Shown here piece after piece: positions 1-7,482 of a stretch of DNA of 64,000 nt. Under the pieces are notes generated by a model. It had not been told where the DNA came from, ran no database searches, and was given only the letters and a program-made list of their open reading frames with translations. Where the stretch lies: assembly GCF_002858865.1 (NCBI RefSeq), contig NZ_PJRR01000004.1, positions 62,001 to 126,000 on the forward strand. The letters run 5' to 3'. Made by a program: the position numbers and the translations under genes. Source of the DNA: Caulobacter vibrioides (GTDB lineage: Bacteria > Pseudomonadota > Alphaproteobacteria > Caulobacterales > Caulobacteraceae). Positions within the stretch are counted from its first letter, which is position 1. The number at the start of each line of letters is the position of its first letter.

Positions 1-466
1 GGAACACCTCGCGGCCCAGGCGCTGGGTCATGTCGACGATGCGGCGGGTGAGGTCGACGTCGTCCAGGCGCGAGGCGTCGATATAGCTCTTCATGATCGC
101 CTGGCCGATCCCCAGGAACGTTCCGCCCTTGGCGGCGGCCTTGTTCAACGCGCGGCGCTGGGCGGCGCGCTCGGGCGTGTCGACATGGATCGAGGTATCC
201 AGCAGGGCCAGACGCTCTATCCGCTCAGGCGCGATCCGGGCGATGTCTTGGGCCACATAGCCGCCCATCGAGAAGCCGGCGAGGGCGAAGGTCGGTTCGG
301 CGTGGACGAGCACGTGCTCGGCCATCTGGCGGATCGTGGCGTACGGCGAAAGATCCGGAACCCAACAACGCGCGACGTCCGCCAGCCCACGGATCTGGTC
401 GCGCCAAAGCTCGGCGTCGTTCAGCAGGCCGGGCAGGAGGATCAGCTGGGGGGTAGGAGTGGTCAT
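1..466 (-). CDS. alpha/beta hydrolase (C-terminal part outside window)
   Basis: The first 155 codons are visible, reading leftward from an ATG, and the gene runs off the window edge. The start has the typical short lead into strand 1 (MTTPTPQLILLPGLLND). The nucleophile elbow reads GFSMGG, with Ser as the likely nucleophile, and is followed by YVAQDIARIAPERIERLALLDT, standard for the alpha/beta-hydrolase fold of esterases and carboxylesterase-like enzymes. The acid and His of the triad lie beyond the window. No substrate can be assigned. It stands alone, separated from rpoH by a 450-bp gap holding a repeat and a terminator. Confidence 0.8.
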   Translation of the reverse strand, partial: MTTPTPQLILLPGLLNDAELWRDQIRGLADVARCWVPDLSPYATIRQMAEHVLVHAEPTFALAGFSMGGYVAQDIARIAPERIERLALLDTSIHVDTPERAAQRRALNKAAAKGGTFLGIGQAIMKSYIDASRLDDVDLTRRIVDMTQRLGREVF

Positions 467-600
467 GGGCGTGCGTACCATCATTGCCGCTACAAGCTCC
501 CGCTCACAGTGCTCTGCCGCCTGCTTTGCTCTCCGACGATCAAAGCCGACGCCGAAGACCGGACGTTCCTAAAGGCTGTTGAGGGGGGGGCGGACCTAGT

Positions 601-740
601 TTTCCTTCTCCCCTTGCGGGAGAAGGTGTCAGCGAAGCTGACGGATGAGGGGTTGAAAAGCATCTCAGGATAGCGGAGCGCGACCCCTCACCCGACCGCC
701 TTCGGCGGCCACCCTCTCCCTCAAGGGGAGAGGGAAACAC
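601..740. repeat. 140-bp palindromic intergenic repeat, copy 1
   Basis: Outer arms CCTTCTCCCCTTGCGGGAG and CTCCCTCAAGGGGAGAGGG are near inverted complements. Inner GATGAGGGG/CCCCTCA arms pair as well, so the whole unit can fold into a long hairpin. A near-identical 140-bp copy lies at 17210-17349. More divergent relatives lie at 5881-6018 and 15299-15428. It encodes nothing and resembles a MITE or REP-type element. Confidence 0.85.
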
Positions 741-865
741 GTCCGCTCAGGGCCGTGGGCAGTCTCCCGCCTGTCTCCAGAAACCCGACCTTCCCGGCGA
801 CACGTCAGGGCGTCCATCGCCGCGACAGTCTGGCCGGCACGTAGAGGCGCCGATGTTGGCCCAAC

Positions 866-892
866 AAAAAGGGCGCTCCGAAGAGCGCCCTT
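866..892 (-). terminator. Rho-independent terminator of rpoH
   Basis: On the minus strand AGGGCGCTC-TTCG-GAGCGCCCT is followed by a T run (TTTTG). This is a perfect stem capped by a UUCG tetraloop, about 28 bp after the rpoH stop. Confidence 0.9.
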
Positions 893-919
893 TCCGTCTC
901 ACGATCATGAGACAAAGCC

Positions 920-1816
920 CTAGGCGTCGACCATGTTCTTGGCGATCGCCGCCTCGCGCATGGTCTTCTGCAGCTTCTCGAACGCGCGCACCTCGATCTG
1001 GCGCACGCGCTCGCGGCTGACGCCGTATTGGGCGGCGAGTTCTTCCAGGGTGGTCGGATCGTCCTTCAGGCGGCGCTCGGTCAGGATGTGACGCTCGCGG
1101 TCGGTCAGCTCGACCATCGCCTCTTCCAGAAGCGACATCCGCAGCGACTTTTCCTCGTCCTCGGCGACGCGGGTCTCCTGGGAGACCTGCTCCTCGTCAG
1201 CCAGCCAGTCCTGCCACTCGCTCTCGCCGTCGGCGCGCAGCGGCGCGTTCAGCGAGGCGTCGGGGCCCGACAGGCGGCGGTTCATCGAGATGACTTCGCT
1301 GTCCAGCACGCCCAGCTTGGTGGCGATCTGGCTGACCTGGTCAGGGTGCAGGTCGCCTTCCTGGAAGGCGGCGATCTGGCTCTTGGCCTTGCGCAGGTTG
1401 AAGAACAGCTTCTTCTGCGCAGCGGTCGTGCCCATCTTCACCAGCGACCACGAGCGCAGGATGTATTCCTGGATCGAGGCGCGGATCCACCACATGGCGT
1501 AGGTCGCCAGGCGGAAGCCCTTTTCGGGTTCGAACTTCTTGACCGCCTGCATCAGGCCGACATTGCCCTCGGAGATGACCTCGCCGATCGGCAGGCCGTA
1601 GCCGCGGTAGCCCATGGCGATCTTGGCTACGAGGCGCAGGTGGCTGGTGACCATCTTGTGGGCCGCTTGCGGGTCCTGATGCTCTTTCCAGCGCTGGGCC
1701 AGCATGAACTCTTCGTCCTTGCTGAGCATCGGGAACTTGCGGATCTCGGTGAGGTAACGCGACAAGCCGCCGTCCGGCGACATCACCGATAGAGAATTCA
1801 CGGCCATCTTACTCAT
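920..1816 (-). CDS. rpoH: RNA polymerase sigma-32 factor (heat shock)
   Basis: This 298-residue sigma-70-family protein directs RNA polymerase to heat-shock promoters. Region 2 (about residues 55-125) carries GLPIGEVISEGNVGLMQAV and FRLATYAMWWIRASIQEYIL. The RpoH-specific box QKKLFFNLR at 134-142, which separates sigma-32 from RpoD, is intact. Region 4.2 has the helix-turn-helix TLEELAAQYGVSRERVRQIE near the C-terminus. The ATG at 1816 has AAGGGG five bases upstream; a second in-frame ATG three codons later is less well placed. The gene is monocistronic, with a UUCG-loop terminator. In Caulobacter rpoH is known to be driven by both a vegetative and a sigma-32 promoter; a possible sigma-32-type site is listed separately. 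Confidence 0.97.
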   Translation of the reverse strand: MSKMAVNSLSVMSPDGGLSRYLTEIRKFPMLSKDEEFMLAQRWKEHQDPQAAHKMVTSHLRLVAKIAMGYRGYGLPIGEVISEGNVGLMQAVKKFEPEKGFRLATYAMWWIRASIQEYILRSWSLVKMGTTAAQKKLFFNLRKAKSQIAAFQEGDLHPDQVSQIATKLGVLDSEVISMNRRLSGPDASLNAPLRADGESEWQDWLADEEQVSQETRVAEDEEKSLRMSLLEEAMVELTDRERHILTERRLKDDPTTLEELAAQYGVSRERVRQIEVRAFEKLQKTMREAAIAKNMVDA

Positions 1817-1876
1817 ATCCCCTTGCGTGCGGATCCGCTCGCCAATCGCGCGCGATCATCCCCCACACAGGAGGGT

Positions 1877-1904
1877 AGATAGTTCACGCTGCGGCAGTTT
1901 GAAG
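1877..1904 (-). promoter_or_regulatory. possible sigma-32-type promoter of rpoH
   Basis: On the minus strand CTTCAA, 14 bases, then AACTATCT resembles the Caulobacter heat-shock consensus (CTTGAA, spacer, CCCCATNT). It would leave a leader of about 55 nt before the rpoH ATG. The match is imperfect in both hexamers, so this is only a candidate for the known autoregulatory promoter. Confidence 0.35.
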
Positions 1905-2001
1905 AGCGGTAACGCATTTGTAATGTCCGAGTTTCGGGCTCGGATATTGTACGAATGCGGCGATGGTTTGGACGCGTTGCGGCTGAAGTTGGAGAGAAGT
2001 C

Positions 2002-2364
2002 ATGGTCCGTCTCATTTTTCGCCTGCTGATCGCCGCCTTCGGCTTGTGGCTGGCGACCCAGATCGTCCCGGGCGTTTCAGCCGACGGTTGGAAGACCCTG
2101 CTCATCGCGGGCCTGCTGCTGGGCATCGTCAATGCGGTGGTGCGCCCGATCGTGACCCTCCTGACCTTCCCTCTGACCTTGGCGACCCTGGGCCTGTTCC
2201 TGCTGGTGGTGAACGCCGGCATGATCGGCCTCGTGGCCTGGATGCTGGACGGCCTGACGGTTCGCGGCCTGTGGGCGGGGATGCTCGCGGCCATCGTCAC
2301 CGGCGTGGTCAGCTGGGGCGGCCAGATCCTGCTGGGCGACACCAAGAAGGAGGAGCGGGAGTAG
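2002..2364 (+). CDS. phage holin family membrane protein (YvlD-like, DUF360)
   Basis: This 120-residue, very hydrophobic protein has four predicted membrane segments (about residues 4-24, 32-52, 58-80 and 88-108). The family-typical sequence GIVNAVVRPIVTLLTFPLTLATLGLFLLVVN identifies PF04020. Despite the family name these are chromosomal membrane proteins of unknown role, often near stress genes. The ATG at 2002 has GGAGAG upstream. It is divergent from rpoH across a 185-bp interval. No phage genes are nearby, so the holin label should not be read as function. Confidence 0.85.
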   Translation: MVRLIFRLLIAAFGLWLATQIVPGVSADGWKTLLIAGLLLGIVNAVVRPIVTLLTFPLTLATLGLFLLVVNAGMIGLVAWMLDGLTVRGLWAGMLAAIVTGVVSWGGQILLGDTKKEERE

Positions 2365-2431
2365 GCGCCCCCACGTCATGCTCGACGCCCTGTCGGTTTG
2401 GCGTAACCTTGGTCTCCAGGAGGAAGCCGAG

Positions 2432-2956
2432 ATGAAGATCACCGGCGTCAATCACCTGGCCTTGGTCTGCCGCGACATGGCCGAGACGGTGCGGTTCTAC
2501 ACCCAGATCCTGCAGATGCCGCTGGTCAAGACCGTGGCCCTGCCGGACGGGGGTCAGCACTTCTTTTTCGACTGCGGGGGCGGGTCTTGCCTGGCCTTCT
2601 TCTGGTGGCCGGACGTCCCGCCCGCCGCGCCGGGGGTGGCGTCGGTCAAGGCCTTCCCGGCCGAGGCCAAGACGGCGGTCGGTTCGATGAACCACGTCGC
2701 CTTCAGCGTCGACGAGGCCGATCTCGACGCGTGCCTTCAGCGCCTGCAGGCCGCCGGGGTCCCGGTGTTCCCGATGGTCGTGAACCACGATGACAGCGAG
2801 ATGGGCGTGGCCCGCAAGCTGCATCCGGGCGTGTTCGTTCGCTCGGTCTACTTCACTGACCCCAACGGGATCATGATGGAGCTGGCCGCCTTCACCCGCG
2901 CCTTCGGCCCCGACGACGTGCGGCACGAACCGGCCCACGCGGTGGTGAGCGCCTGA
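2432..2956 (+). CDS. VOC-family (glyoxalase/dioxygenase fold) protein
   Basis: This is a 174-residue single-unit vicinal-oxygen-chelate protein. The N-terminal metal-ligand strand is NHLALVCRDMAETVRFYTQIL, a second ligand strand is NHVAFSVDEADLD, and the C-terminal half has VYFTDPNGIMMELAAF, whose Glu is the usual last metal ligand. The ATG at 2432 is chosen because AGGAGG sits eight bases before it; an upstream ATG at 2378 has no such site. The stop overlaps the start of the next gene by one base (TGATG), so the two are translationally coupled. Fosfomycin-resistance, glyoxalase and ring-cleavage functions share this fold; the substrate is unknown. Confidence 0.85.
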   Translation: MKITGVNHLALVCRDMAETVRFYTQILQMPLVKTVALPDGGQHFFFDCGGGSCLAFFWWPDVPPAAPGVASVKAFPAEAKTAVGSMNHVAFSVDEADLDACLQRLQAAGVPVFPMVVNHDDSEMGVARKLHPGVFVRSVYFTDPNGIMMELAAFTRAFGPDDVRHEPAHAVVSA

Positions 2957-3591
2957 TGCCGCGCCTGCGCCAGATCCCCCGCGCCGAGGTCACCGACAAG
3001 GGAACCTTGAAGCTCTACGACCTGCTGTTCGGCGACCGCGATCCGGTGGCCGAGCCGGGCACCGACACCGGCACGCGCGGCGACTGGTGGACGGTCTTCG
3101 CCGGCAGTCCCGACATCCTGCGCCACGCGGCTCAGGGCTTTGCGCTCTATCGCGATCCCGTCCGCAAGCTGGACCCGGTGCTGCGTGAACTGGCCCAGAC
3201 CCGGGCGGGCTGGGCGCGCGGCAGTCAGTTCGTGTTCTCCCAGCACTGCAAGTCGCTGCGCGGGCTGGGCGTGTCTGAGGACAAGATCGCCGCCGTCCCG
3301 CACTGGTCGGTCTCGACCGCGTTCGACGCCCACGAGCGCGCGGTGCTGGCCTATGCCGACGGCCTGGTGCTGGACGGCGGCCGCGTGGCCGACGGTGTGT
3401 TCGCCGCCCTCAAGACCTTCCTGTCCGACGAGCAGATTCTGGAGCTGACCTACATCACCTGCCTCTATGAGATGCACGCGGTGATGAGCCGGGCCCTGCG
3501 CACCGAGTTTGACGACCGCGACGACCCGATTGTCGAAGTCGCGCCGCCAGAAGGTTTCAATGCACGAGATTTTCTGGATACAGGTCGTTAA
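2956..3591 (+). CDS. carboxymuconolactone decarboxylase/AhpD-like protein
   Basis: The 211-residue protein belongs to the all-helical CMD/AhpD fold. The segment VLRELAQTRAGWARGSQFVFSQH followed by CKSLRGLGVSEDKIAAV matches the family pattern in which a helix precedes a Cys/His-containing active-site loop. The AhpD CxxC pair is not complete here (only one Cys, in QHCKSL), so a peroxidase role like AhpD is doubtful. It is coupled to the preceding VOC gene through TGATG, suggesting the two act on the same small, possibly aromatic, substrate. Confidence 0.75.
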   Translation: MPRLRQIPRAEVTDKGTLKLYDLLFGDRDPVAEPGTDTGTRGDWWTVFAGSPDILRHAAQGFALYRDPVRKLDPVLRELAQTRAGWARGSQFVFSQHCKSLRGLGVSEDKIAAVPHWSVSTAFDAHERAVLAYADGLVLDGGRVADGVFAALKTFLSDEQILELTYITCLYEMHAVMSRALRTEFDDRDDPIVEVAPPEGFNARDFLDTGR

Positions 3592-3668
3592 CTATAATTC
3601 GAGGTATTGAAGGCCACTTGTAAACAACTCCGCAAGCACTGTGACGGTGTTGTGAAGTTTTCGCGAAA

Positions 3669-3716
3669 TTGACGTCCTCGGATTGGGGTGTTAGCGCGGC
3701 GTTAGGTCCCAATCCG
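3669..3716 (+). promoter_or_regulatory. candidate promoter with overlapping hairpin, upstream of GGDEF-EAL gene
   Basis: TTGACG at 3669-3674 matches the Caulobacter -35 element. A perfect 9-bp inverted repeat, CGGATTGGG (3679-3687) and CCCAATCCG (3708-3716), lies just after it, 30 bp before the start codon. It may be an operator or a leader hairpin. Confidence 0.3.
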
Positions 3717-3745
3717 CCTTCTGCTCCCGCGAGTGGAGGCGTATA

Positions 3746-5974
3746 ATGTTCACCCTGCGGGACACCGTGTCTTTCCTGGAGCCGGCGCGCGAGGATCACC
3801 TCGGCAAGACGCTGTATGACCGCTTCCGCGAAGAGCCTGACACACTGATCATTCCGGTTCTGGACGCTGACAACCGCCCGATCGGTTTGGTCGAGCGCAA
3901 CGCCTTCTTCCTGCGCATGGCCGCGGAATATGGTCGCGCGCTCTACGCCAACCGTCCGATCTCGACCCTGATGGACCGCGAGCCGCTGGTCGTGGACGCC
4001 GAGATTGCGCTGGCCGACTTCACGACCGACAGCCTGTCGTATCGCGCATCGGATCTGCTGCGCGGTTTCATCGTCACCGAGGCGGGGCGGTATCTGGGCG
4101 TCGGGACCGTCCTGGCGCTCCTGCAGGCGGCGAACGAGACCAACCGACGCGGCGTTGAGGCCCTGGCGCTGGCCAAGGCCGAGGTGGAGCGCGCGCAGAC
4201 CTTCATGACCGGCATTGTCGAGGCCATGCCCGCCATGGTGTTCGTCAAGCGCGCCGACGATCACAGCTATGTCCTGCTCAATCGCGCCGGCGAAAAGACG
4301 CTCGGTTTCAAGCGCGACGAGGTGATCGGCAAGACCGACGCCGACATCCATGACGCCGAACTGGCGGCGCTCTATCGCGAACGCGACCGGGCGGTGCTGG
4401 ACTCGGGCGAGGTGCGGGTGATCGAGGAGGATCACGTTCCGCGCAAGGACGGCGGCACGGCCATCCTGCGGACCAAGAAGATCGCTCTGCTCAACGCCGA
4501 GGGGCGCGCGGAGTATCTGCTGGGCGTCTCGGAGGACATCGCCGAACGCAAGCGCGCCGAAGCGCAGATCGCCCGCCTGGCGCACTATGATCCTTTGACC
4601 GATCTGCCCAACCGCGTGCTGTTCCAGAAGTCGCTCGGCGAGGCCCTGGCCCGCCGCTCGCGCAAGGGCGACGCCCTGGCCGTCCATTTCGTCGATCTGG
4701 ACCGCTTCAAGACCGTCAATGACACCCTGGGCCATCCGCTGGGCGACGCGCTGCTGAAGATCGCCGCTGAGCGCTTGCGCGGCTGCGTGCGCGAGGGCGA
4801 CACGGTCGCTCGCCTGGGCGGTGACGAGTTCGCCATCGTGCAGACAGGTCTGGATGACAGCAATGGCGCCACGCGCCTGGCCGCGCGCATCGTCGAGGCC
4901 ATGGCCGCGCCGTTCGACCTTCAGGGCCACCATGTCGTCATCGGGGCCAGCGTCGGGGTCAGCCTGGCGCCGACCGACGGCGACGACGCCGACGAGTTGC
5001 TGAAGAAGGCCGACATGGCGCTGTACCGCGCCAAGGCCGATGGGCGCGGGGCCTATCACTTCTTCGAGCGGGCCATGGACGAGCAGCTGCAGGCCCGCCG
5101 GGCGCTGGAACTGGACCTGCGCCGCGCGCTGCAGGCCGGCGAGTTCGAGCTGTTCTATCAGCCGCTCTATCACCTGGGCGACGAGCGGGTGACGGGCTGC
5201 GAGGCGCTGCTGCGCTGGCGCCACCCTGAGCGTGGCATGGTCTCGCCGGCGGACTTTATCCCCTTGGCCGAGGAGATCGGCCTGATCGTCCAACTGGGCG
5301 AGTGGGTCCTGCGCCGCGCCTGCGCCGAGGCGGCGAACTGGCCCGAGCATGTGCGCTTGGCCGTGAACCTGTCGCCGGCCCAGTTCCGCGACCGGGGGCT
5401 GGTGCGCACGGTCGTCTCGGCCCTGGCGGCGTCGGGCCTGCCGGCGCAGCGCCTGGAGCTGGAGATCACCGAGTCGGTGCTGCTGCAGGACAGCCAGGCC
5501 AACATGACCATGCTGCACGACCTCAAGGCGCTGGGCGTGCGGATCTCGATGGACGACTTCGGCACCGGCTACAGCTCGCTGAGCTATCTGCGCAGCTTCC
5601 CGTTCGACAAGATCAAGATCGACCAGACCTTCGTGCGCGACATCCTGCACGACAGCGACGCCATGGCCATCATCAAGGCGGTGCTGGACCTGGGGGCCTC
5701 TATGGGCGTCGTCACCACGGCCGAGGGCGTCGAGACCCAGGCCCAGCTGGACGCTCTGCGCCAGCAGGGCTGCGCCGAGATCCAGGGCTATTTCATCAGC
5801 CGCCCGGCGCCGGCCAGCGAGATCGCCAAGATGCTGGGGGTCACCGGCACATCCGCCGCTGAGCCGCCGACGCCCGTGACCACCCTCTCCCAGAGGGAGA
5901 AGGAGGGGCCCGCGCCGCAGGCGTGGGAGGATGAGGGGTTAAAGCCTCAAACGGACTGCCGGCACGCCGGTTGA
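3746..5974 (+). CDS. CBS-PAS-GGDEF-EAL cyclic-di-GMP signalling protein
   Basis: This 742-residue soluble protein probably both makes and degrades c-di-GMP. A CBS-like N-terminal region (about 1-130) is followed by a PAS domain (about 150-270, ending VSEDIAERKRAEAQI). The GGDEF domain (about 280-440) has the canonical GGDEF at 358-362 and an intact inhibitory site RxxD at 349-352. The EAL domain (about 450-700) has EAL at 486-488, NLSPAQF, ITES, DDFGTGYSS and TAEGVET, so phosphodiesterase residues appear complete. GGAGG precedes the ATG. Residues 712-742 are encoded by an intergenic repeat element that has been read through in frame. The gene has its own upstream region and is convergent with the threonine aldolase gene. 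Confidence 0.95.
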   Translation: MFTLRDTVSFLEPAREDHLGKTLYDRFREEPDTLIIPVLDADNRPIGLVERNAFFLRMAAEYGRALYANRPISTLMDREPLVVDAEIALADFTTDSLSYRASDLLRGFIVTEAGRYLGVGTVLALLQAANETNRRGVEALALAKAEVERAQTFMTGIVEAMPAMVFVKRADDHSYVLLNRAGEKTLGFKRDEVIGKTDADIHDAELAALYRERDRAVLDSGEVRVIEEDHVPRKDGGTAILRTKKIALLNAEGRAEYLLGVSEDIAERKRAEAQIARLAHYDPLTDLPNRVLFQKSLGEALARRSRKGDALAVHFVDLDRFKTVNDTLGHPLGDALLKIAAERLRGCVREGDTVARLGGDEFAIVQTGLDDSNGATRLAARIVEAMAAPFDLQGHHVVIGASVGVSLAPTDGDDADELLKKADMALYRAKADGRGAYHFFERAMDEQLQARRALELDLRRALQAGEFELFYQPLYHLGDERVTGCEALLRWRHPERGMVSPADFIPLAEEIGLIVQLGEWVLRRACAEAANWPEHVRLAVNLSPAQFRDRGLVRTVVSALAASGLPAQRLELEITESVLLQDSQANMTMLHDLKALGVRISMDDFGTGYSSLSYLRSFPFDKIKIDQTFVRDILHDSDAMAIIKAVLDLGASMGVVTTAEGVETQAQLDALRQQGCAEIQGYFISRPAPASEIAKMLGVTGTSAAEPPTPVTTLSQREKEGPAPQAWEDEGLKPQTDCRHAG

Positions 5975-6018
5975 CGGCGTAACCCCTCACCCCGCCCCTC
6001 TCCCTCAGGGAGAGGGAG
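5881..6018. repeat. palindromic repeat overlapping the 3' end of the GGDEF-EAL gene
   Basis: CACCCTCTCCCAGAGGGAGA at the left pairs with CTCTCCCTCAGGGAGAGGG at the right, and GATGAGGGGTT pairs with AACCCCTCA inside. It is related in layout to the elements at 601, 15299 and 17210. The left arm is translated as the last 31 residues of the GGDEF-EAL protein; the right arm abuts the threonine aldolase stop codon. Confidence 0.8.
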
Positions 6019-6022
6019 CCGT

Positions 6023-7054
6023 CTAAGCCACTCGCTTCAGCGCCGCGCCCAGATCCTCGACCATCTCGGGCGTCGTGGCCCACGAGCACATGAAGCGCAC
6101 CGTGCCGTCCAGGAAGCGATAGACGAACCAGCCTTCGCCGCGCAGGCGTTCCAGGGCGGGTTCATCCATCTCGACGAAGATGCCGTTGGCCTCCACCGGG
6201 TGCTTGATCGGGAAGGGCATCAGCGCGGCCAGCTTCTGCGCCATGGCGTTGGCGTGGGCGGCGCGGGCGGCCCAGGGGGCGGTCTGACCGTTCTCGCCCA
6301 GCAGGCCCAGCCACGGCGCGGCCAGGAAGCGTCCCTTCGAGATCAGCTGGCCGGCGTGCTTGAGGCGCGCGTCCAGGCGTTTGGCGTGGCCCGGGTTCAG
6401 GAACACCACGGCCTCGGTGGGCGTCGAGCCGGCCTTGGTGCCGCCCATCACCAGGATGTCGACGCCCATCTTGGCGATGCTTTTCAGGTCAAAGCCCGCC
6501 GCGACCGCATTGGCCAGCCGCGCGCCGTCCAGGTGGACGCCGTAGCCCTTGGCCTTCACCGGCGCGATCAGGGCCCGCAGGTGGTCTTCCGAATAGACCG
6601 TGCCGTACTCGGTGGCGGTGGTCAGCGACAGGGCGGCCGCCGGCTGGCGGTACGAGACGTCCGGCTGGGCCAGCGCCGCCTCCAGGGCCGCCAACTCCAT
6701 CTTGCCCGATGCGCCCGGCAGGCCGATCAGGCCGACGCCCTGGCCAAAGAAGCCGGGCGCGCCGGTCTCGTCCGTGCAGATGTGGGCGTGCTCGTGGGCC
6801 AGCACCGCCTCGTGCGGTTGGGCCAGCAGCGTCAGGGCGAAGGCGTTGGCCGCCGTGCCCGAGGCGGTGAACCGCACCTGCGCGTCGGCGTCCAGCGCGG
6901 CGCGGATGCGATCGGCGGCGGCGCAGCTGACATGGTCTGTCCCATAGCCCGAGGCCGTCCCCGCATTGGCCGCGATCAACGCCTCCATCACCTCGGGCAT
7001 GGCGCCGGCGACGTTGTCGGAGGCGAAATCGAAACGGGGCGCGGTCTGGGTCAT
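6023..7054 (-). CDS. low-specificity L-threonine aldolase
   Basis: The 343-residue PLP enzyme of fold type I cleaves threonine or allo-threonine to glycine and acetaldehyde. Family signatures include FASDNVAGAMPEVMEAL at the N-terminus, HICTDETGAPGF, the HLDGARLANA motif with the PLP-interacting Asp and Arg, and the Schiff-base lysine in MGGTKAGS (K207). The ATG at 7054 overlaps by one base the stop of the upstream GFA-family gene (TGATG), so this start is preferred over an in-frame ATG 23 codons earlier inside that gene. The two genes form a coupled pair. Confidence 0.92.
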   Translation of the reverse strand: MTQTAPRFDFASDNVAGAMPEVMEALIAANAGTASGYGTDHVSCAAADRIRAALDADAQVRFTASGTAANAFALTLLAQPHEAVLAHEHAHICTDETGAPGFFGQGVGLIGLPGASGKMELAALEAALAQPDVSYRQPAAALSLTTATEYGTVYSEDHLRALIAPVKAKGYGVHLDGARLANAVAAGFDLKSIAKMGVDILVMGGTKAGSTPTEAVVFLNPGHAKRLDARLKHAGQLISKGRFLAAPWLGLLGENGQTAPWAARAAHANAMAQKLAALMPFPIKHPVEANGIFVEMDEPALERLRGEGWFVYRFLDGTVRFMCSWATTPEMVEDLGAALKRVA

Positions 7055-7458
7055 CAACCTGAGGGGTTTTTCGCAAAGGCCGGAGCGGCCGGGTCGATCG
7101 GATGCCACGGCTGCGCCTCGCACGTCCAGACCGACACGCCCGCCTTGTAGGGCGCCGGATCATCGAGACCGCCGAGCTTCACCGCCACGACGGGCATGGC
7201 GATCTCAGACACCAAGGGCGTGCCACAGTCCGCGCAGAAGATCCGCGTCACCGCCTGGCCGCTGCCACCGGGCCGCGTGTAGCGACGGGGCTCGCCCTTG
7301 GTGAAGGCGAACGCCGGCGTGGGGACCAGGGCGATGTAGTTTGGACCGCCGCCCGAAGCGTATTGGCATTCGCGGCAGTGGCAGACGGCGACGTTGAACA
7401 CGCCCTCCATCTCGTAGCGGATCTCGCCGCACAGGCAGCCGCCGGTGATCTTGCTCAT
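7054..7458 (-). CDS. GFA family (glutathione-dependent formaldehyde-activating-like) zinc protein
   Basis: This 134-residue protein has the zinc-binding pattern of the GFA/CENP-V fold: GGCLCGEIRY (C8, C10), CHCRECQ, and FCADCGTPL. All Cys ligands are present. The family name comes from a reported formaldehyde-glutathione activity that many members may not have; function here is therefore only a fold assignment. It overlaps the threonine aldolase start and lies 24 bp after the epoxide hydrolase gene, so the three may be cotranscribed. Confidence 0.88.
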   Translation of the reverse strand: MSKITGGCLCGEIRYEMEGVFNVAVCHCRECQYASGGGPNYIALVPTPAFAFTKGEPRRYTRPGGSGQAVTRIFCADCGTPLVSEIAMPVVAVKLGGLDDPAPYKAGVSVWTCEAQPWHPIDPAAPAFAKNPSG

Positions 7459-7482
7459 CGCGTTTCCCCTCCGATCAGAAAT

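Larger units (their letters stand above)
467..919. other. intergenic stretch without gene
   Basis: No convincing coding sequence is present. The stretch contains a 140-bp palindromic repeat (601-740) and, at its right end, the rpoH terminator. Short open frames inside the repeat are products of its symmetry. Confidence 0.7.

Noticed and set aside
2002..2364. Prophage remnant suggested by the holin-family label
   Set aside because: No other phage gene, integrase or attachment site is nearby, and the family is chromosomal in many bacteria.
3557..5650. Long minus-strand open frame (697 codons) opposite the GGDEF-EAL gene
   Set aside because: It is a high-GC antisense shadow; its translation is Gln/Arg/His/Ala-rich with no domain, while the plus strand has complete GGDEF and EAL domains.
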